DNA from: Stenopsyche tienmushanensis
Taxonomy: Eukaryota; Arthropoda; Insecta; Trichoptera; Stenopsychidae
Assembly: GCA_008973525.1 (NCBI GenBank)
Contig: WACJ01000056.1
Span: 62,001-126,000, forward strand
Direction of reading: 5' to 3'
Length of the DNA stretch: 64,000 nucleotides
Part shown: positions 55,991-64,000 of the stretch, piece after piece
Layout: every line of letters starts with the position of its first letter
How positions within the stretch are numbered: the first letter of the stretch is position 1
Notes under the pieces: model-generated
Seen by the model: only the letters and a program-made list of their open reading frames with translations
Told to the model about the DNA's origin: nothing
Databases searched by the model: none
Program-made: the position numbers and the translations under genes

Positions 55991-56002
55991 TGAAGAACTT
56001 AA

Positions 56003-56465
56003 TAATGCCAACATGTAAGATGATGTTAATTTTTTTTGGCCAACTTAGAGTCCTTTTCCTTGAATATTTCATCCAGAATTCACTCTGTCGAGTTGGAAAT
56101 AGCTCATCGAATTTAAGCTGTCGATTTGTTTTAAGATCATTCATAATATATTAGCGTGAAAATTGTAAACATCACGCAAAAAGACAAGTTCATCAATTAT
56201 TTGAAGCGTTGAGTGGCAAATCAGATCTTTTTGGGTCATAGTTAAAGCTATGTTTATCGCTAAAGTTTCAAATTATTTTCATTAAAAAACATAATTTTAT
56301 GTTTTTAAAAGCATAAATTAAGTGTAAGTCATACAAAATTTTTTAAGAAATATGAATTGAATTGAATTATTATTGTGATACTAAAATTTAAATGACATTT
56401 CGCAATCCATTCAATGGGATTATTAGGCATAATTTGTATAGCATATATACAGGTTGTTTTGCAAA
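56003..56465. other. Gene-free stretch right of the piggyBac element
   Basis: AT-rich, nothing recognised. Confidence 0.35.
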
Positions 56466-56547
56466 TAGATAGACAATTTTTTTTTAGGGGTAAGGGGATC
56501 TTTTGCTACGTTTCGCACATAAGCCCTATGTCCTAAGTATTAGGATT

Positions 56548-57169
56548 AGGGAATCCAATCCCGGGATCCCGGACAGTTTTAGGTGCTCATGAGTCACGCC
56601 TAGGGGCAGTAACTGTCTAATCTATGTATACATATATAGAGTACATATACGTTTTTCAAATTGTAATATTAAACTTCCCTACCGGTGATGTATTTACTAC
56701 ACCTCAACTCTAATGATGGGAATATCGATATGAAATATAATAGATACGGGGTTCAGAATTTATGCATTTCTCCGTAATATATTTACGAATCACATCAAAG
56801 TATTATAGTATATAAATATTTATCTGCAGCGAAGGAAATAAATAATTTGTTAGGAAATCGGGAATTTTGCGAGTTTTAGTCCGTGTCTCAGCAGAAAGGA
56901 ATTTTAGTAGTCACATTGATGGTATTATACGAAAATGAATTAAAACAAATATTTGAATTTTTTAGTGTTTTATTTATCTATTTTTTAGTTGTATTTTTAT
57001 TTTTTCTTAAATAAATAAAATTCTTTCGGCTTCAACTTATTTTTTATATTAAACAAATGGACTTATTAGTAATTTTTGATCAAATTTATCAATGTATTTT
57101 CTTAAACTATTGTTCCGGGATCCCGGGACTGAACCCGGGATGGTCTAATGCAATCCCAAAATTCCCTAG
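56548..57169. mobile_element. Nested hAT-like element with 8-bp target duplication
   Basis: Flanked by TTAGGATT at 56,540-56,547 and again at 57,170-57,177. The ends are AGGGAATCCAATCCCGGGAT CCCGG and, inverted on the right, TAGGGAATTTTGGGATTGC with a CCCGGG.TCCCGGGATCCCGG segment nearby. An exact 8-bp duplication and (C/T)AGGGA-type ends fit hAT. No transposase frame. Inside it is the block shared with 9511-9752. Confidence 0.75.
56612..56850. repeat. Dispersed repeat shared with 9511-9752
   Basis: Same word order as the 9.5-kb copy, including CCCTACCGGTGATGTATTTA and AATATAATAGATACGGGGTT. Either it belongs to the hAT-like element and 9.5 kb is a truncated copy, or it is a third nested repeat. 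Confidence 0.65.
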
Positions 57170-57236
57170 TTAGGATTGTCGAAATATATTTTTTTTCAAT
57201 ACTTTTAAAAAATTTTCAAAATAAAAAAAAAGCCAT

Positions 57237-57372
57237 GGAATAGGGCACTTCCCCAGGTAAAGAAATACAATGGTGTCAGGTCTGGAGACCGTGCGAATCA
57301 CAGAATAGGGCACGTCCTCAGACAAAGAAATCTAATGGTGTTAAGTTTGGAGACCGTACAAGCCAGGAAATA
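57237..57372. repeat. Direct repeat, two ~65-bp units
   Basis: GAATAGGGCACTTCCCCAGG...GTCTGGAGACCGTGCG is followed directly by GAATAGGGCACGTCCTCAGA...GTTTGGAGACCGTACA; the units are about 80% alike. Confidence 0.7.
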
Positions 57373-57529
57373 GAACCACCGGGAATAGGAAATTTTGGGT
57401 ATTTTTTTCAAAATGTTGACAAAAAATCTATTTTGACAACCCTGACACTTAAGACATAAGGTTTATGTATGAAACGTAGCAAAAGACTTCACTAGCACCA
57501 AAAAAAAATTATGCATAGACGATAGAAAT

Positions 57530-57600
57530 AATGAAATTTATTTTATTTTGTTGGTTTTATTATAAATATGATCAAACATACAAACATTGATTTTTATATA
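57530..57600. other. AT-rich junction
   Basis: Short AT-rich stretch between the foldback element and the putative retroposon; nothing recognised. Confidence 0.3.
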
Positions 57601-58290
57601 TCATCATAGCGCAGCCACTAACAGTCCACTACAGAACTATGGGCCTCTTCAATATCCATTCATAGGAAAGGGGTTACATCCATTTCGTCTGTATCATACA
57701 TTCACCTCCTCATTCGCTCGATATTGAAGGTAGCATTACCACCGAGTTTTATTTTGAACGCTCACCCAACGGGTATCCTGAGTGAACGTATTGACGAACA
57801 CTTTCGCGAACGTCTCGATAAGGAGTTTGGGGGGTTTGTAAAGACTGAGTAGTTTTCATAGGGAGGTGGTGGAAAACTACTCTAGACGACCTTTTTGACT
57901 CTACTGGAAAGGGCTTTCTGGAGTACAAGGAGTCCAGTCCCTCCTTTCCTCGCTAGGGCGTTGCCGGGGTAGGGTGAAGACATACGTGACGCTTAAGTGC
58001 ATCTCGGATTCGCTCCTACACCAACTGAGGGTGTCTCCCCGTCACCGTACAACTTACCCGAGCGAATTCGAAACTGAGTGGTTTCGCCATTTTTTCAGGT
58101 TGCCCCTCTCAGTTCGGCGATTACAAAACGATATAGAAGTCAACGGAAGACAATGTTGTTTTTCGTTGCAAAGTAAAGATCATCATATGCATCTCCTCGA
58201 GGCCGTCCTCTTGGTGTTCCTATTGTTCTGGAAGAACACCAAGAAGAAAGAACTGGAAAAAAATATATAGACATAGCTGAAACGAATAGG
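57601..58290 (-). mobile_element. Putative non-LTR/SINE 3' region
   Basis: GC-richer than its surroundings. On the minus strand it ends GGCCCATAGTTCTGTAGTGG, ACTGTTAGTGGCTGCG, ATGATGATA, which resembles the '...TGTAGTGGAC.....GGCTGATGATGATG' 3' tails common to RTE-type elements. No reverse-transcriptase motif is present; a 98-codon plus-strand frame (57,974-58,270) is unrecognised. Family assignment is by tail only. Confidence 0.4.
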
Positions 58291-58456
58291 TTAAAGTCAG
58301 GTATCAAGTAATATCAAATAGTCAGGTCCATATCAAATAGTTTTATAGTCAAGATTGTATTATGGGAGCAGTCGAAAAAGCATTTTGCTCCCAGTGTTCC
58401 CGCGTTTATGTGATAGTAGGAGGCGGACGTGTGCGAGTATTTGTTAATTCACTTAC

Positions 58457-58610
58457 CTTGGAAGCTTGGATTATTATGATCTTACTTGCGTTATTATCCT
58501 TGTTGTAGTTCCTCTCAAGTGACGCGGTGAAGATGTTCCATTTTTTGTGCAGATGTCGTAAAAACAATGTTTTTCGGCGTCACTCGCGATTATTATATAC
58601 AAGTGTAGTC
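58457..58610 (-). promoter_or_regulatory. Candidate TATA promoter and first exon (minus strand)
   Basis: On the minus strand CTTGTATATAATAATCG (about 58,588-58,604) is a good TATA box; about 130 bases downstream TTCCAAG/GTAAGTG (donor GT at 58,456-58,457) is a near-consensus splice donor. The intervening sequence has only short open frames, as a 5' UTR exon would. No downstream exon was recognised. A tandem repeat array lies directly upstream. Confidence 0.3.
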
Positions 58611-58644
58611 GGCGTTTCGTCAGAGCGTACGAATGAACTTGCGC

Positions 58645-59578
58645 GGGGGAGAGTGCAGGGGGGGTCCCCGGCGTTGAGGGTGCCGACAAGTCACAGAAAG
58701 AACTCAACGTATCACAGAAACGAATTATTTTCGCAAAGCGTATCGAGCGCCGAGTCGTTTTACCTCCGACTATCGGGAGAAGACTGAATGTTAAACTTTG
58801 ACAATTATTGAAAGGTTTTTAAGTCCTTAATTTTATTACAGTTAAGCGTCGATTGGGAACGGCCCACAGGAGGTAGAGAAAAGAAAGGCACAAAAAATGC
58901 ATTTCTTTGAATTTCGATGTTTGCCATAAGCCGCATGTTTAGGCGATAACGAAGGATGAGATGTAATAAAATTTAGCATTATATTATAATGTTTCGCGTG
59001 TAATTTTCGTTAGGACAAGATGAAACGGTCTTACTGATGAAGGGGGCCCTGTCGGAGGGCGCAGCCCCGGCGGTGAGGTGCCGACAAGTCACAGAAAGAA
59101 CTCAACGTATCACAGAAACGAATTATTTTCGCAAAGCGTATCGAGCGCCGAGTCGTTTTACCTCCGACTATCGGGAGACTGAATGTTAAACTTTGACAAT
59201 TATTGAAAGGTTTTTAAGTCCTTAATTTTATTACAGTTAAGCGTCGATTGGGAACGGCCCACAGGAGGTAGAGAAAAGAAAGGCACAAAAAATGCATTTC
59301 TTTGAATTTCGATGTTTGCCATAAGCCGCATGTTTAGGCGATAACGAAGGATGAGATGTAATAAAATTTAGCATTATATTATAATGTTTCGCGTGTAATT
59401 TTCGTTAGGACAAGATGAAACGGTCTTACTGATGAAGGGGGCCCTGTCGGAGGGCGCAGCCCCGGCGGTGAGGTGCCGACAAGTCACAGAAAGAACTCAA
59501 CGTATCACAGAAACGAATTATTTTCGCAAAGCGTATCGAGCGCCGAGTCGTTTTACCTCCGACTATCGGGAGAAGACT
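58645..59578. repeat. Tandem array of a ~397-bp unit, about 2.3 copies
   Basis: GACAAGTCACAGAAAGAACT occurs at 58,684, 59,083 and 59,478 (spacing 399 and 395). The complete units are almost identical: the visible differences are a 3-base gap (GGGAGAAGACTG against GGGAGACTG) and a divergent GC-rich left edge of the first unit. Each unit has a GC-rich segment (GGGGGCCCTGTCGGAGGGCG) and an AT-rich segment with ATTATATTATAATG. The array ends in the third unit at a T25 run (from 59,582). The near-identity implies a recent duplication. Confidence 0.9.
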
Positions 59579-59581
59579 CGA

Positions 59582-59610
59582 TTTTTTTTTTTTTTTTTTT
59601 TTTTTTATAT
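59582..59610. repeat. Poly-T tract
   Basis: About 25 consecutive T followed by TATATATAA. It abuts the truncated third unit of the tandem array and may be a retroposition tail or a breakpoint. Confidence 0.8.
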
Positions 59611-59667
59611 ATAAGATCTACTATAAGTTGATTATACTATACCTATATTATTTGAGAAAGTACAAAC

Positions 59668-59880
59668 AATAAGTTGGCAAAGTTTTATTGCAATCGAATA
59701 AACGGTATGGCAGCGCATTAAATATGGACAAACAAACATTGATTTTTATATATTAGACTATGCTTATGTTACTTGCGAAATCTATAGCAATAAATGGATG
59801 AAGTTTTGTTGTATTCCAATGAACGGTATGGCAGCGCATTTCACATGACCAAAACCCAATTCATTTTTATATATTAGAAG
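59668..59880 (+). repeat. Retroposon 3'-tail repeat, two tandem copies
   Basis: Two blocks with ACGGTATGGCAGCGCATT and a TTTTTATATATTAGA end, as at 4738 and 22,470. The second block keeps a changed middle (TTGTTGTATTCCAATGAACG). Confidence 0.6.
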
Positions 59881-59884
59881 ATTA

Positions 59885-61260
59885 ATTAGGTTTCAATTTT
59901 TTTTAAATGTTGGCAACGACATCAAATTAGTAGAATGCCGTTTTATTTAATAACAATATTAAAACGACAAAATGAGAAAGAATCAGCTTTGTAGGAATAA
60001 TTACACGAATAACGTCACTGCCTCCTCTATTATAATATAAAGGTGTATTAGTTTAGATTGCTACAAAGTAAATATTAATAAAAGCAATTTTAATGGGTAT
60101 TTAAAGCTTGAATGGGGAAAAATTTATGATTTATTTTAATGCATGGCCTCATTTTTTTTAAATTTCGATAGGAAAACTAATGTATAAAGCCATGTTTATT
60201 ATGCAAATAAAAATTTCATTAAATCCTTGATCGGAAGTTTAAAAATAACGGCATATTGCCGTCAATCGGAGTGAAAATATTTTTCCAATTTTCCACCGAC
60301 AAATTGAATATCAGTCCATCAGCTCGCCATTCTGGCAGCGAAATCCCGCCCAATCTACGCAAATAGGTCCCATTATGATACGGAATGTATTGCCAATGTT
60401 TGAAGAGTCCCGTTTGATTGACAGGATCGGGGCCCATTCATTTTTCGGTCCATAATTTGCGGTCGACGTTTTTTTTATGCATATTGCATCCGACATTTAT
60501 AATCTCGTAAAAGCGACAAAAGCACATTATTACCAACTGGGCCGTTAAAAGCTCGGACCGCTAGGTTTTAGTTCGTAAAACGCGTTTTTTTATTGTGCGG
60601 ATATCCTGACGCTTCCAGCGAGATTGGAGAAATTTAGAATTCGTTCATTGAAAAGACATAAACATCACTAATAAGCCGATAAGGGGGCACAATAAAAAAA
60701 TTGATGGTCCATTAACGGACATCAATTTTATGTCCCATGCGGCATAAGTTCATAATTTACCGTTTTATTTTATTTTTTTATTATCAAATAATAATGGATT
60801 CTCCGGGCGTCCCTCCCCTTAATGTTTATCGTCATTATTGGATCGGTCTAGTCATTCGCTTCCAGAGACTGTCTGCCTCACCTAAGGGTATGTGCTGCTA
60901 ACGATTTTACTATCATATCATTAAAGAAGCTAGACTAGATTGCATGCTATTGTAGAGCGGTAAAAGGAGTGAAGATACCAGTGTTCTTGACGTTACTATG
61001 CACTAAATGGGACTTTCTTATTATCCACAAGCGAACTTCGAACATTGTCGCTAATCGCATTTGTGAGGAGAATTTTCGATTTTTAAAACTAAAAATGAGT
61101 TTCAGTCCGGATTTCAGTGAGAATATCTAATTTTCCACTTCAGAACCAAATAAGTTTTCTTTTGAATGCTTGTAAATAAAGTCATTTATCAGGATATTAT
61201 TATACAGCAGGACTAGGATTTTATTCGTATCAACCTTAGGGGTCACTTAGGTGAATGTAA
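59885..61260. other. Gene-free stretch
   Basis: No gene recognised. About 60,200-60,900 has balanced composition and could be conserved non-coding DNA; a 72-codon minus-strand frame there (60,219-60,437) has no known motif. Confidence 0.3.
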
Positions 61261-61269
61261 CGAATGAAC

Positions 61270-61475
61270 GTATTGATCTCTTCCTATATATTTTTTATGT
61301 ACCCAGACTGTGTCTCCCAGTTTTAAGTTTGTTTCCCAGTATTATTATATACTACAAGCTGAAAAACCGTTATTTTTTTCGGGAATGAAAACCGTAACCA
61401 AATCGATATATATGCTCGGAACTGAACCAGAACGTAAACCGAAATGAAAAACATAACGGTTCAAAGCCTTAAGAT
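61270..61475 (+). repeat. GGTTTTGAACCG-family repeat, copy 4 (right end)
   Basis: Has CTCTTCCTATATATTTTTTA, CAGACTGTGTCTCCCAG, AAACCGTTATTTTTTTCGGG, CGTAACCAAATCGATATAT and ends ACGGTTCAAAGCCTT, the inverse of the AAGGTTTTGAACCG start of copy 1. Confidence 0.55.
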
Positions 61476-61479
61476 CTTA

Positions 61480-64000
61480 ACAATACAATAATTGATTGAG
61501 TAGGGTATTATTGAATTAACCGGTTGACGCACATGTCTGGAATAAAGATTTTCGCAATTTATGAACGCAAAATTGGAGTTAAACCATCGCTAAAACCCAC
61601 AATTATTATTGTTTTGAATCAATGACATTATTTGTTGACAGTAACGTTATTTGCCTCATTTTAATTCTCAGGAAAGTTCGAAAGTTTTTGAGTCGCTTAA
61701 GTTTGTTTTCGTTTTGATGAGTTTCGTCGATGTGAGATAAGATTTGAAGTGTCCACGAAGACGGTATGCATAGACTTATCTGGCGCAAAAAGCAAGTATT
61801 ATCTGTTGATGCATGACGGGATTTGACGGTTGTGCACATCAAAGTGTTTAGTGTAGCAAATAAAGGATCAAAGACAATAAATTTGTTCGTGACTTGATGA
61901 TACTTTTGACAATTACTCAAATAATACCTCGATTTGACATCAATTTACAACATCAATATGACTAACAGCGTTTCGGTTACGTTCCTAACATTTGATTTCG
62001 TTTCAGCCTTAATGACTTGTGTCGTGGTCCTTATCTCGACGCTATAGAAGGGTTGATATAATACTAGAATGGTGTCATTATACTACACAACTGCACAAAT
62101 CGATTTTTCAATTAATTGAATCATTATCTCATCAAGAAACGTTGAAAACCTTTTTATATTAATTTATTCCCCTTTTATTTTGAAATATGTTTTTTTCTCA
62201 AACCTTATTAAATTAAGTCGAATTGAATCATCATCTTAAGTATATTTTTTGTATAACAAATACCATATTTTCAACTACTTTTTATTTATAAGAGCAATTA
62301 GAATCATTTCTACTCTCTTCGTTACATCAGCAAACAGCAACCACTAGTAATTTTTATATATTACACAAAGACAGCTTAATTTTTAGATAACAGTTATCAT
62401 TGCTTAAAAAAATTAATTAAACAATATCGACAAAATTCAGAAAACTTATGATTGATTGACACAAATCATATCTATTAACTGCTTAATTTAAAATGTTCAA
62501 GCTTGATTTTAATATAATATTTTGATTAAAATCAGTTTTGTGAGTATAAGAAGTCTTTAACCATAAGAAATGTCGATGAATTCATACAAATAGTTATATG
62601 TTTAAGTTTTCATTATTAACAGATCTTCTTTCCGGAAGGTTTCCAAAATGACGAAAAATCATTATCTGTTTTCAGAAGATTATTTTATATAAATATTTGC
62701 TTTCTATATAGAAGTTATAGATAAGTGAAGTAGTTATTTGTCTTGATAAATTATTAACCAGAGTTTAAGAAGAAATATTTGTATAGATTGTTAAGAATTA
62801 TTTGATAATTGGCGTCGCAAACAAGGTTGTCGCGATGACTATTCAATCCTTGCCATCTGTAATAGGAACAGGAATAAAAGATATTCCTTAAAAGGAATAT
62901 CCTGGAAAAGCGAATACATAACAAGATCCTTTCAATGAAAGTAGCACAAAATTTGAGAGAGAAATTCCCAAATGCTTAGCTCCAAATGTCGCATCCAAAA
63001 GCAAACATTTGAAAATAGCTGATTTCCATTAAAAATATTTTTTAAAAAGCTGCAAAATTTCAGCTTTTATCAAATTGGTCTTCATCATGCGTAATTTGTT
63101 TGTGTATTGCCAAAATTAGATTTTTTTGCGGAAAATCATCCCTTATTTAAAACTATTATTCTGTATTAATGATATTCATGAGCTTTAATATAAAGCCATG
63201 ATGATGTGGGCATAAATGTAATTTGCTCTTTAAGGGCTCGTGCCGAATTTTAAGGCGCGACAACTCCCGTTTTCAGGCCTGGAGCTATTTCATCAATTAG
63301 AATTTAATTGGTTAATATTTAATATGTCTTCAAAGTGTGAATATTGATGTAAATTTATGGGGGAAATATCAATTCGCAGTTATGATAAATTTGTTCGTAA
63401 TTTTTGCTGTGCGAGATACAAATTTCGAGGTCGGAACTGATGCTCTTAAAGTGGTCGTAATTAAAAACTTAATTTATTTCGCTATAATTTTATTGTCTGG
63501 GCGCTTGGGCGCTTTCTAAGTCCGCCCAAAGACCACAGGCATAATAAATTTAATGTCACCGTTTGTCGGTCTCCGGGTAATCTTTCGGCATAAAGGTCCT
63601 CGTCGGGCACACACTGCGAATATATAATAATGGCATTATTTCTAAGATAGCCGTTGATGAGGTCGTAATTTAACGGAAAGATATTTTAAGATAAGAGAGA
63701 CCATCAAGTACGATTTGGGCCGATCTCCTCTCTCGCAAGACCGGTCCGTCCGGTTCAGCAACCCATACAAGCTGTCCTTACTGGAGCAATGAAAAACCTG
63801 TGCAGCAATGAGCATCGCCATCATCGGCGTCCGGTCATCTCAGAACACAAAGACATAAATGCTGGAGGATCTCCTGCGAAGCCTCCATGGACCGCGGCAG
63901 GTGCCTTTACGAACTGTGACATCACCGCCCGTTGAAAGATGATCGCCGGATCAGATTGCTAAAGCGTCTTACGGCCCATAGTTCTCTCATTTTGAATTTC
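61480..64000. other. Gene-free stretch
   Basis: No gene recognised. At 61,970-62,030 there are CGGTTACGTTCC words like the preceding repeat family. The last 350 bases are GC-richer, with several short open frames on both strands but no motif; an exon of a gene running off the window cannot be excluded. Confidence 0.3.

Larger units (their letters stand above)
52960..55998 (-). mobile_element. Complete piggyBac transposon
   Basis: 3039-bp element flanked by TTAA at 52,956-52,959 and 55,999-56,002. Left terminus CCACTTCACACTCGG; right terminus, inverted, GTTCTTCACACTCGG, identical over the inner 12 bases. It carries one intact transposase gene (53,276-54,925) with about 1.07 kb upstream and 0.32 kb downstream. 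The right subterminal region has two GC-rich palindromes (55,919-55,990). TTAA duplication, end structure and transposase agree on the piggyBac superfamily. With ends and gene both intact the element looks young and may be active, though the three outermost bases differ between the ends. Confidence 0.95.
56467..57525. mobile_element. Foldback-like element with long inverted ends (host of a nested hAT element)
   Basis: The left end has ATAGACAATTTTTTTTTAGG, then GATCTTTTGCTACGTTTCGC ACATAAGCCCTATGTCCTAA G; the right end carries the inverse (CTTAAGACATAAGGTTTATG, GAAACGTAGCAAAAGACTTC and ...ATTATGCATAGACGAT). The arms are about 80 bp. Its body (57,178-57,430) includes a direct repeat. A 622-bp hAT-like element is inserted at 56,548. 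Confidence 0.65.

Noticed and set aside
58527..58787. Plus-strand open frames repeated in the tandem array (58,527-58,787 and 59,432-59,614)
   Set aside because: They repeat only because the DNA unit repeats, and one runs into the poly-T tract; no evidence of coding.
59020..59060. GAAACGGTC...CTGATGA in the tandem unit as a possible hammerhead ribozyme
   Set aside because: CTGATGA is present, but no GAAA follows the candidate stem II and the conserved core cannot be completed.
1..64000. CRISPR arrays, bacterial operons, ribosome binding sites, rRNA
   Set aside because: The sequence is eukaryotic; no direct-repeat/spacer array, operon structure or rRNA core was seen on either strand.

Overview
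The window looks like about 64 kb of arthropod, most likely insect, nuclear DNA. It is AT-rich, has eukaryotic-style exon, splice and polyadenylation signals, a Rebers-Riddiford cuticle-protein exon, two nuclear tRNA-Glu genes, R1-clade and RTE-type non-LTR retrotransposon relics, mariner, hAT and piggyBac elements, and long stretches with no gene. The species cannot be named from the sequence.

Layout. 1-1770: a broken R1-type retrotransposon on the minus strand, interrupted by a second repeat. 3261-4275: last exon of a pro-resilin-like RR cuticle protein on the plus strand; one extra base at the end of the chitin-binding domain breaks the frame. 4.4-15.5 kb: non-coding DNA with MITEs and hAT ends. 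15.5-27.5 kb: a nested repeat region. Two inverted arms (about 17.07-18.87 and 25.40-27.16 kb, near-identical where compared) each carry a foldback palindrome, an exon-like ORF and an RTE 3' tail; pieces of a ZBED-type hAT transposase lie beside and between them. 30.47-31.21 kb: tRNA-Glu(UUC) and tRNA-Glu(CUC). 33.6-47.6 kb: three end-to-end copies of one TA-flanked DNA element, plus an internally deleted mariner, a mariner MITE, a pogo-like MITE and a small hAT MITE. 49.5-51.0 kb: a second R1-clade relic. 52,960-55,998: a complete piggyBac element with an intact 549-residue transposase, matching ends and TTAA on both sides. 56.5-57.5 kb: a hAT-like element nested in a foldback element. 58.4-59.6 kb: a candidate TATA promoter with a splice donor (minus strand), next to a roughly 397-bp tandem repeat. 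The remainder is unique AT-rich DNA in which I see no gene.

The genes do not form a pathway. The only clear host genes are the two tRNAs and the frameshifted cuticle exon; the only protein gene that looks fully intact is the piggyBac transposase. The items most worth a second look are the intact piggyBac element with palindromic subterminal repeats, the inverted-arm locus with its phase-symmetric orphan exon, and the tandem array beside the candidate promoter.
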